Source: Comamonas testosteroni
Lineage (GTDB): Bacteria > Pseudomonadota > Gammaproteobacteria > Burkholderiales > Burkholderiaceae_C
Length of the DNA: 64,000 nt
NCBI RefSeq assembly: GCF_000761245.1
Contig: NZ_AWOR01000042.1
Coordinates: forward strand, 110,935-174,934
Direction of reading: 5' to 3'
Shown here: positions 1-7,974 of the stretch, one piece after another
How the letters are laid out: the number at the start of each line of letters is the position of its first letter
How positions within the stretch are numbered: position 1 is the stretch's first letter
Translations under genes and position numbers: made by a program
The notes under the pieces: model-generated
Databases searched by the model: none
The model's input: only the letters and a program-made list of their open reading frames with translations
Told to the model about the DNA's origin: nothing

Positions 1-1
1 C

Positions 2-457
2 GATACCGTGCGCACCATCAATGCGGCACGCGGTGCCAGCTTTGCGCTGCCGCTCACGGCCCTGGCTCCGCTGGTGCTTCCCCTGGTCGGCCGCGTCGCT
101 GCCGGCTCGCCTATTCTGGCTCAGGAACATATCGATCAGAGCTATTCGCTCGAGCCCAGCCTGTTTGCCGCCAAGCCCGATTACCTGCTCAAGGTGCGTG
201 GCATGTCCATGCGTGACGCGGGCATTATGGACGGCGACCTGCTGGCGGTACAGGCTACGCATGAAGCGCGCAACGGCCAGATTGTGGTGGCCCGCCTCGG
301 TGATGACGTTACCGTCAAGCGCTTCAAGCGCACGCCTCAGGGCATCGAGCTGCTGCCCGAGAACCCCGACTACAAGATCATTCATGTCGATCCTGAAGAG
401 CCGTTCGCCATCGAAGGCCTGGCCGTAGGCCTTATCCGCAACAGCATGTTCATGTAA
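2..457 (+). CDS. lexA: LexA repressor, C-terminal part (5' end outside window)
   Basis: SOS-response repressor and self-cleaving protease; it represses DNA-damage genes until RecA filaments trigger autocleavage. The frame is open to the left edge, so the N-terminal winged-helix DNA-binding domain lies outside. The visible part is the S24-type peptidase domain. It shows the Ala-Gly cleavage pair (101-106, in VGRVAAG), the catalytic Ser in GMSM (206-208) and the catalytic Lys in VTVKRFK (317-319). It ends in the typical [10 protein letters not shown] segment. The GTG at 8 is not a credible start because LexA proteins are about 200 residues or more and homology continues upstream. A probable LexA site lies at 11612. 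Confidence 0.95.
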   Translation, partial: DTVRTINAARGASFALPLTALAPLVLPLVGRVAAGSPILAQEHIDQSYSLEPSLFAAKPDYLLKVRGMSMRDAGIMDGDLLAVQATHEARNGQIVVARLGDDVTVKRFKRTPQGIELLPENPDYKIIHVDPEEPFAIEGLAVGLIRNSMFM

Positions 458-627
458 CGGGCAGACGGCGTCCCTCCGTCTATGCAGCGCAGGCACTGAG
501 CCTCTTTCCCTCTCAAGCCCAGGCAGTAGGCGCGAAGCCGTTGAGCTTCGCCCTGGGCGGAGCTTTGCCGAAAGAATGCAATCCTGCCCTTATCCATGCC
601 GCAAGGTCATCAAAAGGAGTTGCCAAA

Positions 628-1050
628 ATGGGATTCGCCACATCACTGCAGACTTTGACACGCCTGACTCTGAAGAGCCTGCCTGCCACGCTGTCGTTCA
701 ACCCGAACTTCAGCTCCGATGACGCAAGCAAAGCCGCCGCAGAACCCGTATCGCTCACTACCAATCGACCAAAGGCGAAGCAGATCAGCATTCCTGTCAT
801 GCGCGCCAACCGCGGCCGCAGTCGTCTAGGCAGCAATACGCTTTATCCTCAGACCTTTGCGGCGCCCCCAGAGCTGCAATCACTAGTAACCGATGAGTCG
901 ACGCAAGCTGCTTCTCCGCGACTTCTCAAAATCGTGCAGCGAGAACCGCGCAAGCAGCCCGAATGCCTGCTGATCTGCGGACGCATGGCCGATGTCTGCG
1001 CAGCGCTGGAGCGTATGGCACTCCATGAGCAAACAGCCCCGCAAGTCTGA
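628..1050 (+). CDS. hypothetical protein downstream of lexA
   Basis: Predicted 140-residue protein of unknown function. The ATG at 628 is preferred over the upstream in-frame start at 541 because AAAAGGAGT sits 8 bases before it. The sequence is basic and Ser/Thr/Pro-rich through the first 100 residues, suggesting little fixed structure. It ends in a more ordered segment containing CLLICGRMADVCAALERMA. I see no signal peptide or membrane helix. It lies 170 bp after lexA on the same strand. In Pseudomonas the gene after lexA is the division inhibitor sulA, but I see no SulA resemblance here, so no function is assigned. Confidence 0.6.
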   Translation: MGFATSLQTLTRLTLKSLPATLSFNPNFSSDDASKAAAEPVSLTTNRPKAKQISIPVMRANRGRSRLGSNTLYPQTFAAPPELQSLVTDESTQAASPRLLKIVQREPRKQPECLLICGRMADVCAALERMALHEQTAPQV

Positions 1051-1481
1051 AGCAGCAAGTCTGAAGCACAGTGAGGTTTGACTGCCTGCACTTATGCCGC
1101 CCACGCCCGATCCGCAATAGGCCTGCAGGCGATGCAACAAAGCTTCCATATGCATCCAACACAAAGCCATCTCAACGCTCTTGGCCCATCGGCCGGTAGA
1201 TATGGCACCAGACAACCATGCCAGCAGTGCATAGGCGAAAAACTCGATATCGCCAGCGCAGGCCCTCTGTATTTGCGCCGAACGATCTGGATCGTCATGT
1301 AAATTTTTTACTGATGTTCTGCCTGGGCCTGTTCGCGGAACGCATTTCGCACAATGCCTCGCAGCCTCCAGAACTCCTTGTCAGGCGCGAATATCCGTCA
1401 GAACGGATACCCGGATCAGGGTATTGCGGCACCTCCTCGACAGTGGAAACATTCATATACACATGTCAACGAGGGCGTCTT
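1051..1481. other. intergenic region without a supported gene
   Basis: Several short open frames cross this stretch, but none has a ribosome binding site or recognisable protein features. The frame open from 1218 is best read as starting only at 1482. No clear terminator or operator was seen. Confidence 0.5.
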
Positions 1482-1727
1482 ATGAGTGCCTACCGCAAGC
1501 TCTTGCAGCACATACAGGCCAAAGACGCCAATGGAGACCTGCGCCTGATTCTGGTCTATCAGAGTTTTGATGAGGTCGACATGCCGCATGGCATCTCCAT
1601 ACGCCCATCTGCCATTTACTTTGAAACTGCCGATCACCAAGAGGTCAACTGGCTCAATCCACAGCAGTTCGAGATAGAGGCCACTGGCGAAATCCTCAAT
1701 CGCGTTCCTCCTTCGCCCGAGGAATGA
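1482..1727 (+). CDS. small hypothetical protein (81 aa)
   Basis: Acidic 81-residue protein beginning MSAYRKLLQHIQ. The frame is open from 1218, but the region before 1482 has no plausible translation signal and reads as non-coding. GAGGG lies 9 bases before the ATG at 1482. The composition is that of a compact cytoplasmic protein: an amphipathic N-terminal helix followed by likely beta strands (LRLILVYQSF, ISIRPSAIYFE). I recognise no domain. It stands alone on the plus strand, ahead of a universal stress gene. Confidence 0.55.
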   Translation: MSAYRKLLQHIQAKDANGDLRLILVYQSFDEVDMPHGISIRPSAIYFETADHQEVNWLNPQQFEIEATGEILNRVPPSPEE

Positions 1728-1871
1728 GACAACTCGGCGCGACCGCCCCTCGTTACAGAGTCTTACCTCCTGTCTACAACTCTGCTGCATTCAAGAACTA
1801 GGCATTGCGCGGCTCGAAATATTGGAATAGATTGAGTCTCAGGCACATCTTCCGGCATCAGGAGGCTGAAC

Positions 1872-2333
1872 ATGTTCAAGCACCTGCTCATTCCTACCGA
1901 TGGCACCAAACTGTCAGAGGCTGCCGTGCGTGCCGGCATTCTGCTTGCACGTGAACAAGGCGCCAAGGTGACCGGCCTTTATGTCATGCCCGATTACCGC
2001 GCCATCATCTACGGCGCAGACGCGCTGTTGACTTACAACAGCGCAGAGTTCGAGCGAAGTGCCAACAACGATGCAGATGCGGCTTTGCAGTTCGTTGACC
2101 AGATTGCCAGACCTGAAGGCGTGCTCTGCAACTTTGTGCGAGTCACCCACGCCTCTGTCTACCAAGCCATTGTTCAACAGGCGCAGGAATTGCAATGCGA
2201 CCTGATTTGCATGGCTTCACACGGTCGCAAAGGTATCGGCGGAATTTTGCTGGGCAGCGAAACCCAGCGCGTTCTGACGCACAGCCATGTCCCGGTGCTG
2301 GTACACCGGCCCGCCTCCACCGGCAAACATTAA
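1872..2333 (+). CDS. universal stress protein, UspA family
   Basis: Small cytoplasmic nucleotide-binding stress protein of 153 residues. It begins MFKHLLIPTDGTKLSEAA, the usual first strand and Asp-containing loop. It ends with the family loop ASHGRKGIGGILLGSETQ, which fits the ATP-binding pattern G-x2-G-x9-G-S except that the first Gly is Ala. This suggests, but does not prove, ATP binding. AGGAGG lies 7 bases before the ATG. It is a clear paralogue of the protein at 5844, with nearly identical N-terminal and C-terminal motifs. I found no Anr box upstream of this copy. Confidence 0.9.
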   Translation: MFKHLLIPTDGTKLSEAAVRAGILLAREQGAKVTGLYVMPDYRAIIYGADALLTYNSAEFERSANNDADAALQFVDQIARPEGVLCNFVRVTHASVYQAIVQQAQELQCDLICMASHGRKGIGGILLGSETQRVLTHSHVPVLVHRPASTGKH

Positions 2334-2639
2334 GGAGCCAGAAATATCGAATAGCAGTCCTGCATGTCGCACGCTTGCCTCGATACAAGATGGGCTCAAG
2401 CGACTTGCAAGTCATGGCTACAAAATGCAGGCCAGCCAGTCAGCAGTTGCTGGCCGCACCCGATGGGGCAACCTGTCAACCGTTCAAACGCGTCAGCAAC
2501 AGTGCAAGAGCGATAAACGGCGATTGAGGCCAAAGTAACGCCTCTGCCAACTATTCAAATGCATTGACTGTGTGGGCTGCAGAACCGGATCGAGAGGACC
2601 CCGAAACTTGCCCGCCTTGCGCGGGCATTTTTTTGGCTG
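2334..2639. other. intergenic region ending in a terminator
   Basis: Contains frames that are only extensions of out-of-frame reading through the upstream stress gene. No gene is supported. A hairpin terminator closes the region at 2610-2634. Confidence 0.5.
2610..2634 (+). terminator. rho-independent terminator
   Basis: GCCCGC (2610-2615) pairs with GCGGGC (2621-2626) over a 5-base loop, followed by ATTTTTTT. It is oriented to stop plus-strand transcription and lies 277 bp after the universal stress gene. Confidence 0.75.
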
Positions 2640-3023
2640 CTAGGCACATCGCTCCGGTACTTCTCCCAATCGCTCACGATGCCCAGGCAAGGTGAACAGA
2701 ATCTGGAGATTCTGCGAGTCCATTTGCTGCACCACGATGGAGCCGTCTTCGTGCAGATAGATCCGCACAGTGTGTGCATCATCCAGATCCCAGTGTGCAA
2801 CGCTCGTATTCACCCCCCGCCAGCCATGCTCCTCGCACAGCCGACGCCGACGCAAGGCCTTCAAAAATTCCGGTGAAGCACCAAGCTCTGCATTGGTTTG
2901 CACCCAGCTGTCGATCACCAACTCATAAGCCATCTGCTGCGTATGACAAGGCTGGGCCAGCTTCATATGCCTGATCCAGGCATCCAGACGGGAGGCAAAA
3001 GTGTATTGCAGGTGATGGGACAT
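2640..3023 (-). CDS. hypothetical protein (127 aa)
   Basis: Predicted cytoplasmic protein of 127 residues starting MSHHLQYTFASRLDAWI. It has an Arg-rich middle (LKALRRRRLCEEHGW) and a C-terminal part that looks like beta strands (HTVRIYLHEDGSIVVQQM). No signal peptide, membrane helix or known motif is visible. No good ribosome binding site precedes the ATG; the sequence there is an A-rich run. It is convergent with the upstream stress gene, with a terminator between them. A lineage-specific gene is the best description. Confidence 0.5.
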   Translation of the reverse strand: MSHHLQYTFASRLDAWIRHMKLAQPCHTQQMAYELVIDSWVQTNAELGASPEFLKALRRRRLCEEHGWRGVNTSVAHWDLDDAHTVRIYLHEDGSIVVQQMDSQNLQILFTLPGHRERLGEVPERCA

Positions 3024-3739
3024 GGGCTTTTTTTTTGAATTCAGTAAGGCATCGGGCTAGATCGCCACTTGCACATCAAAATCAGAATTTTCCTACGCCC
3101 AATTTACCGAAAAGTGCAGCAGAAACAAAATCTACATCACCAATAGGCTCAGGGTTTAACACTGCTTGATGACTGGGCTGAGAGACGACTGGCAAAGTGA
3201 GAATGGCCAGAGCCACGGTGAACCCTGAGCCTGCACGGTGACATATCTCAAGGATTGGACAAGCTGGCTTTTGGACGCTTGCCAGCTGTTCAGTCACCGC
3301 ATTGCCACGTATTTCTGGAGTGCCTACCGATGACTTGCCTGTTGGAATTCAGGCAGCGCGATTCAGCCATCCTTTCGATGACTCAGGCCCCGAGCATCGA
3401 CATCCTGACATTCAATGCTCCCCTCTAAAAATTGTCATCATCAGGCAACTTTTACGCTCAAACCCATGCCAGCTCAAGATAGATTTCATTAAAAAAATCT
3501 ATCTTTTCACTCAGTTACTTAGCACGGCTACTTCATCAAAAAAAGATGACAGCGGCACCGGCAAAGCACCTCCTCAGCGCTTCAAAGAAGCTCACACATC
3601 AGATCTGGTCTATCCATTAGCGCGATCTGTAAGTGCCTACATACTTTCTTACATCCGCTTGATACAACATCAGTCAAATGCAATGAAATGTCAGCTCGCA
3701 GGTCCTGCGGCAAGTTGTTGAGGAACAGGGAGTGTCGTC
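3024..3739. other. AT-rich intergenic region with a perfect hairpin
   Basis: About 700 bases, visibly richer in A and T than the flanks. A 139-codon plus-strand frame from 3302 has no ribosome binding site and an amino-acid composition unlike a folded protein, so I do not call it. The only clear structure is the 11-bp hairpin at 3476-3505. Confidence 0.5.
3476..3505. repeat. perfect 11-bp inverted repeat
   Basis: AAGATAGATTT (3476-3486) is exactly complementary to AAATCTATCTT (3495-3505) across an 8-base spacer, with TTC following. It could be a weak terminator, a protein-binding site or part of a small RNA. The sequence does not decide. Confidence 0.6.
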
Positions 3740-4048
3740 ATGAGAAAAGTTAATCCTGCCGCCAAGAACGCGAACCGCGCTTTTGTCCGTCTGCACACGT
3801 ATGTGACCAAGCAATTCGACTGGGATCTCTTCACCAAGGACTACCGTGTAGTCCTGCACACAGACGAGGACGGAGGCGTCACGCTCTACATCGTCAAGGT
3901 CTTCGACAAGGACGGACAGCCTGCCGCGCTAGGGCCAAAGATACCCAACCAGATTACGTTCTCTTACCGTCAGGCTCCCATCATGTCGGTATGGACAGAG
4001 TTCTTCAACGACGGCAAATTCAGTTGGCGCAATGTCTCCTGCCGCTAG
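3740..4048 (+). CDS. small hypothetical protein (102 aa)
   Basis: Basic 102-residue protein starting MRKVNPAAKNANRAF, with AGGGAG 9 bases before the ATG. Alternating hydrophobic residues (YRVVLHTDEDGGVTLYIVKVFD) suggest a small beta-sheet fold. No signal peptide, metal site or known family motif was recognised. It precedes a secreted-protein gene by 95 bp on the same strand, so co-transcription is possible. Function unknown. Confidence 0.65.
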   Translation: MRKVNPAAKNANRAFVRLHTYVTKQFDWDLFTKDYRVVLHTDEDGGVTLYIVKVFDKDGQPAALGPKIPNQITFSYRQAPIMSVWTEFFNDGKFSWRNVSCR

Positions 4049-4143
4049 GGCGCGGCGGTGGGGGATGAAGGCCCGGCTGTCGACATAGACACCCGCCGCT
4101 GCGCCAGGAGCGCCATCCTGTCCAACACATTCAGGAGAGTTGC

Positions 4144-4548
4144 ATGACCCGCTTCCAACCGATGCTTGCAACTGCTGCCCTGCTCAGTCTCATGACGCTA
4201 CATCTCAGCAGCAGCTCCATGGCACAGGCCGCCTTTACAACCCCAGGCGGCTACACCAACTCCTACAGCGGCCAGATCACCGGCAACGGCATCGTGCAAT
4301 ACGGGCTTGAAACGCGGCCCTTCCAGCGCATGACCGTCACGCTCAACACCAACAACCCGTCCAGCCAGATGAACGTCTTCAAGGACGGCGCTGCCCAGCC
4401 TCTATGCCAAGGCTCTGCCCACAACAACATCTGCACCTTCCGCATCGAGCGTGGTGCCAGCTACCGCGTGCTGATCTTCCTCACGCGTGAAGCAGCCCTG
4501 CGCGGCGAAAGCGCACGCTTTACGCTCACCACCGAAGAAAGCACCTGA
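4144..4548 (+). CDS. secreted beta-rich protein, possibly of the lysozyme-inhibitor-like group
   Basis: 134 residues with an N-terminal signal peptide (hydrophobic core LATAALLSLMTLHL, likely cut after SMAQA). The mature part has YSGQITGNGIVQYGLETR and ends YRVLIFLTREAALRGE, followed by RFTLT. This pattern resembles small periplasmic proteins often labelled 'DNA breaking-rejoining protein', whose fold is that of g-type lysozyme inhibitors. That link is from memory of the motif and is inference. Two Cys residues in the mature part could form a disulfide. AGGAGAG precedes the ATG by 7 bases. Confidence 0.75.
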   Translation: MTRFQPMLATAALLSLMTLHLSSSSMAQAAFTTPGGYTNSYSGQITGNGIVQYGLETRPFQRMTVTLNTNNPSSQMNVFKDGAAQPLCQGSAHNNICTFRIERGASYRVLIFLTREAALRGESARFTLTTEEST

Positions 4549-4632
4549 CGGCTTGACTGCCGTCAAGAACACCTCAGTCCGTGGCTTGTAAACTGGCTTT
4601 AACAGATTCAAAGTGAAAGCCCGTTACACGAT

Positions 4633-5274
4633 ATGGAAAACTTTCCCAAAGACATCTACACCGAGCCTACGCCCGATGTGAATACACTGGCCAACCTCGG
4701 CCCCCTCACCGGCATGGCTGGCGTCTGGACCGGCAAGCGCGGCCTGGACATCAACCCCAAGGCTGACGGGCCCGAAAAGCAGGCCTTTATCGAGCACATG
4801 GAGTGCCAGCCCATCGATGCGCAAACCAACGGCCCACAGCTCTTCTATGGCCTGCGCTACCACACACGCATCGTCAAGCCCGACGACGTGGAAACCTTTC
4901 ACGACCAGGTCGGTTACTGGCTGTGGGAGCCTGCCACCGGCAACATCATCCAGACCCTGACCATCCCGCGCGGGCAGACCGCCATGGCCACGGGCAAGAC
5001 CACGGCCGATGCCACCAGCTTCACCCTCAGGGCCGAGCGCGGCTCCACCGTCAACGGCATCTCCAGCAACCCGTTTCTGGAGCACGCCTTCAGAACCGAC
5101 GCCTATACCATCACCGTCACCAAGCACTCAGACGGCACCTGGTCGTACGAGCAGGAAACCACGCTGACCATCCCCGGTCAGAGCGAGCCTTTTGCCCATA
5201 CCGACCGCAACACCTTGCACAAGATTGGCGAGCCCACGCCCAACCCAACGGCAAGGGCCGCAGTTGAAATCTGA
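4633..5274 (+). CDS. heme-binding beta-barrel (nitrobindin/FABP-like) protein
   Basis: 213-residue cytoplasmic protein of the FABP-like (nitrobindin, THAP4 C-terminal) superfamily. These bind heme or hydrophobic ligands in a ten-stranded barrel. The N-terminal LGPLTGMAGVWTGKRG matches the family's early G-x-W motif, and the middle VGYWLWEPATGNIIQTLTIP matches its second strand pair. The last 15 residues (EPTPNPTARAAVEI) look disordered. No signal peptide. The ribosome binding site is weak (GTGAAAG). The ligand cannot be read from sequence, and a heme ligand is not certain in this branch. Confidence 0.8.
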   Translation: MENFPKDIYTEPTPDVNTLANLGPLTGMAGVWTGKRGLDINPKADGPEKQAFIEHMECQPIDAQTNGPQLFYGLRYHTRIVKPDDVETFHDQVGYWLWEPATGNIIQTLTIPRGQTAMATGKTTADATSFTLRAERGSTVNGISSNPFLEHAFRTDAYTITVTKHSDGTWSYEQETTLTIPGQSEPFAHTDRNTLHKIGEPTPNPTARAAVEI

Positions 5275-5489
5275 TTAGCGCTCTCAAAGGACGCCACGCC
5301 ACAGCCGAATTCACTGGCTCCACAGGGCGCACACTCCCCGATTACCGCATCGTCCGCGATGGCCTTACGCTGCTGGTCATGGACCTTACGGGCAAGAAGG
5401 CGCTTGCCTTCAATCTGGTCGCGAAGGCTGCGGCGCAGGTACACCGCACTGCGTTCAAGACCTTGATACGGGGCAATGCCGACAAATGA
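5274..5489 (+). pseudogene. possible gene remnant (no start codon)
   Basis: A 71-codon open stretch directly after the preceding stop, in a different frame and without a proper start. It reads like protein: GRTLPDYRIVRDGLTLLVMD, then LTGKKALAFNLVAKAAAQ. The codons have the G/C-ending bias of local genes. I read it tentatively as the 3' fragment of a lost small beta-barrel-type gene. The alternative is chance coding potential in GC-rich DNA. Confidence 0.25.
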
Positions 5490-5640
5490 CAGCACAGCAG
5501 CCACCTGCTAAACCTGAATTACGGCCGCCCCATGCGCCATGCACAGTCGATTGCGGCCGACCTGATGCTGGCCTCCTTTGACAGCTTGCCAACCGGCAAC
5601 AGCCGCAGAGCATGCTCCGCATGGCGTTCGAATAGTCTGC

Positions 5641-5690
5641 TTTTGATAGCTTCTAACGCTTTATGGATAAGGGCTTGAGGCGGTTTATAC
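5641..5690. repeat. dispersed intergenic palindromic repeat, copy 1 (degenerate)
   Basis: Starts TTTTGATAGCTTCTAACGCT and continues with ATAAGGGCTTGAGGC. It shares the GATAGCT and CGCTT...AAGSGCT cores with copies at 12067, 38557, 52974 and 58216. It is probably an imperfect hairpin. Confidence 0.5.
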
Positions 5691-5706
5691 CTGCATCTTC
5701 ATGAAT

Positions 5707-5720
5707 TTGATTTCCATCAA
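5707..5720. promoter_or_regulatory. Fnr/Anr-type box
   Basis: TTGAT-TTCC-ATCAA is a perfect match to the Fnr/Anr/Dnr dyad TTGAT-N4-ATCAA. It lies 123 bp upstream of the universal stress gene at 5844. Stress proteins of this family are known oxygen-limitation (Anr) regulon members in related bacteria, so activation under low oxygen is a reasonable inference. Confidence 0.75.
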
Positions 5721-5843
5721 GAAACCATCTGAATACTCATTTCAAGATGTTGCATTAGCAGCCCTGGAGTGTGAATATGAGTCCAATGATCGGTCGAATT
5801 GATTTGGCAACAAGACGCGCACTTATGCGCAAGGAGGCTGGAT

Positions 5844-6290
5844 ATGTTCAAGCACATTTTGATTCCTACGGACGGCTCGAAACTTTCTGAGGCCGCGCTG
5901 CGCGCGGGCATACAACTGGCCAAGGAACAAGGCGCACAGGTGACGGCGCTGTATGTGATGCCCGATTACGCAGCCATGATTTACGGAGCCGAGGCGCTGA
6001 TCGCCTACAACTCTGCAGAGTTCGACAAGAGCGCCCAGAAGGAAGCAGATCAGGTGTTGCAAGCTGCCCTGGACATTGCCAAGACCGAGGGCGTGGCCTG
6101 CCAGACGGTGCGGGTAACGAATATCTCCATCAATCAGGCCATCATCAAGCAGGCGCAGGAGGGTAGTTGCGACCTGATCTGCATGGCATCACACGGCCGC
6201 AAGGGCATTGCCGGCATTTTGCTGGGCAGCGAGACCCAGCGCGTACTGGTCAACAGCAGCATTCCGGTTCTGGTGCACCGCCCGGTTTAA
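5844..6290 (+). CDS. universal stress protein, UspA family (second copy)
   Basis: 148-residue paralogue of the protein at 1872. It begins MFKHILIPTDGSKLSEAA and ends with ASHGRKGIAGILLGSETQ and PVLVHRPV. The ATG at 5844 is chosen over an in-frame start at 5799 because AAGGAGG lies 6 bases upstream and homology with the first copy begins exactly there. The nucleotide-binding loop again has Ala in place of the first Gly. A perfect Anr box upstream suggests induction by oxygen limitation. A strong terminator follows at 6343. Confidence 0.92.
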   Translation: MFKHILIPTDGSKLSEAALRAGIQLAKEQGAQVTALYVMPDYAAMIYGAEALIAYNSAEFDKSAQKEADQVLQAALDIAKTEGVACQTVRVTNISINQAIIKQAQEGSCDLICMASHGRKGIAGILLGSETQRVLVNSSIPVLVHRPV

Positions 6291-6342
6291 GCCTGATCGA
6301 CTGCGGCGGAGTCACTTCCCGGCCGCTCTCATAATGCAAGAA

Positions 6343-6375
6343 CGCCCCATCGCCCTCGTGCGGTGGGGCGCTTTT
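6343..6375 (+). terminator. rho-independent terminator
   Basis: CGCCCCA (6343-6349) pairs with TGGGGCG (6364-6370), followed by CTTTTT. It lies 52 bp after the second universal stress gene. Confidence 0.85.
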
Positions 6376-6486
6376 TCATGGGCCGATCGTCGTGTAGCAT
6401 CGGTGCATCAAATTGTGAACATTAGGTTCCATTTTTCACGCCAGCAGCGGCGTCTCTTGTTCATTTTGAAAAAAGGGATAAGGCAG

Positions 6487-7965
6487 ATGAGTCACGCAAT
6501 CGCAACCGATGCCGGCCTGGCATGGCAGACCGGCCCGATTCGCCCGAGGGCCTGCACCTGCGGTAGCGTGGTGTGCCAGTTGCTGCATGAGCGGGTCATG
6601 AGCGATATGTCGCGCCGCATGTTTGTGGGCGGGGTGGCGGCCATGATGGCGCCATTTGTGGCCCTGCATGCAGCCGAGACAGGTGTGGGCGGCGCGGCCA
6701 GGCCGGCCGACGGCCCCGTGTTGCTGACCAATCTGCGCCTGTTTGACGGTACGGGCAAGTCGGTGCGCCAAGGCGTGCAGGTGCTGATCCAGGGCAAGCT
6801 GATTGCCGCCCTGCCCTCTGCCGGCGAGAAGGTCGAAGGTGCCCAGGTGATCGACTGCCAGGGCAAGCTGGTGATGCCGGGCATGATCGATACGCACTGG
6901 CACACCATGCTGGCGGCCGTGCCGCAAATGACGGCCATGACGGCAGATCTGGGCTATCTGTACATCTCCGCCGCACAAGAGGCGCAGCGCACGCTGATGC
7001 GCGGCTTCACCGCGGTGCGCGACGCGGGCGGCCCAGCCTTTGCGCTCAAGCGCGCGATCGACGAGGGCATGGTCCCGGGCCCGCGCATCTATCCCAGCGG
7101 GGCGATGATTTCTCAGACCTCGGGCCATGGCGACTTCCGCCTTCGCAGCGATATTCCGCGTGCGGCGAACGAGCCGCTGAGCATGGTGGAGCAGACCGGC
7201 GTGGCCATGATTGCGGACGGCGAGGCCGAGGTGCTGCGCCGCGTGCGCGAGCAGCTGATGCTGGGGGCATCGCAAATCAAGATGCTGGCAGGCGGCGGCG
7301 TGGCATCGCTGTACGACCCGCTGGACAGCACCCAGTTCACCGAGAAGGAGCTGCGCGCCGGAGTGGAGGCCGCCGCAGACTGGAACACCTATGTGATGTC
7401 CCATGTTTACACGCCCAAAGGCATCAAGCGGGCCATCAAGGCGGGCGTGAAGAGCATCGAACACGGCCAGTTGGCCGACGAGGAAAGCGTGCGCATGATG
7501 CGCGACGAAGGCGTGTGGTGGAGCCTGCAGCCGTTTCTACAGGACGAGGACGCCAACCCCTATACCGATGCAGTGCGCCGCGAGAACCAGTCGCGCGTGG
7601 CCCAGGGCACGGTGCGCGCCTATGAGATGGCGCAGAAGTACGGCATCAAGACGGGCTGGGGCACGGACATTCTGTTCAACCCCAAGGGCACTGTCACACA
7701 GGGCAAGCAACTGGCCAAGCTGACGCGCTTTTACGACCCCATGACGCTGCTGAAGCAGGCCACGGGCACCAACGGCGAACTGCTGGCCCTGTCGGGCGAG
7801 CGCAACCCCTATCCCCAACCACTGGGCCGCATCGCCCCTGGCGCATTTGCCGATCTTCTGGTGGCCGATGGCGACCCGACGGTGAATCTGGACTTCCTGA
7901 GCAACCCGGAACAGAACCTGCGCCTGATCATGAAGGACGGCAAGGTGTACAAGAACACGCTGTAA
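6487..7965 (+). CDS. imidazolonepropionase-like amidohydrolase, probably exported
   Basis: Metal-dependent hydrolase of the amidohydrolase superfamily, 492 residues from this start. The TIM-barrel metal motifs are present: HxH in GMIDTHWHT, a Lys in SQIKMLAGGG that may be the bridging carboxylated residue, His in MSHVYTPKG and IEHGQLAD, and the catalytic Asp in GWGTDILFN. It ends with the usual return of the small beta domain (PGAFADLLVADGDP). An in-frame ATG at 6598 gives MSDMSRRMFVGG, a good twin-arginine signal, and may be the true start; AGGGAT favours 6487. Substrates of this branch include N-acyl or dipeptide compounds; the actual one is unknown. It is 9 bp ahead of a beta-barrel gene, so very likely co-transcribed. 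Confidence 0.88.
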   Translation: MSHAIATDAGLAWQTGPIRPRACTCGSVVCQLLHERVMSDMSRRMFVGGVAAMMAPFVALHAAETGVGGAARPADGPVLLTNLRLFDGTGKSVRQGVQVLIQGKLIAALPSAGEKVEGAQVIDCQGKLVMPGMIDTHWHTMLAAVPQMTAMTADLGYLYISAAQEAQRTLMRGFTAVRDAGGPAFALKRAIDEGMVPGPRIYPSGAMISQTSGHGDFRLRSDIPRAANEPLSMVEQTGVAMIADGEAEVLRRVREQLMLGASQIKMLAGGGVASLYDPLDSTQFTEKELRAGVEAAADWNTYVMSHVYTPKGIKRAIKAGVKSIEHGQLADEESVRMMRDEGVWWSLQPFLQDEDANPYTDAVRRENQSRVAQGTVRAYEMAQKYGIKTGWGTDILFNPKGTVTQGKQLAKLTRFYDPMTLLKQATGTNGELLALSGERNPYPQPLGRIAPGAFADLLVADGDPTVNLDFLSNPEQNLRLIMKDGKVYKNTL

Positions 7966-7974
7966 GGGAGACAA

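Larger units (their letters stand above)
5490..5843. other. intergenic region before the second universal stress gene
   Basis: No gene. It holds a degenerate copy of the dispersed palindromic repeat (5641-5690) and a perfect Fnr/Anr box (5707-5720), and serves as the regulatory region of the downstream gene. Confidence 0.6.

Noticed and set aside
3302..3721. 139-codon plus-strand frame in the AT-rich gap
   Set aside because: No ribosome site, no folded-protein character, and it runs across the perfect hairpin at 3476-3505.
5178..5504. minus-strand frame suggestive of a transposase fragment (FVGIAPYQGLERS)
   Set aside because: The short phrase resembles IS110-type wording, but the rest does not fit and the plus strand over the same bases is more protein-like.
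6436..7464. 342-codon minus-strand frame opposite the amidohydrolase
   Set aside because: His/Ala/Arg-rich antisense shadow of an enzyme with intact metal motifs.
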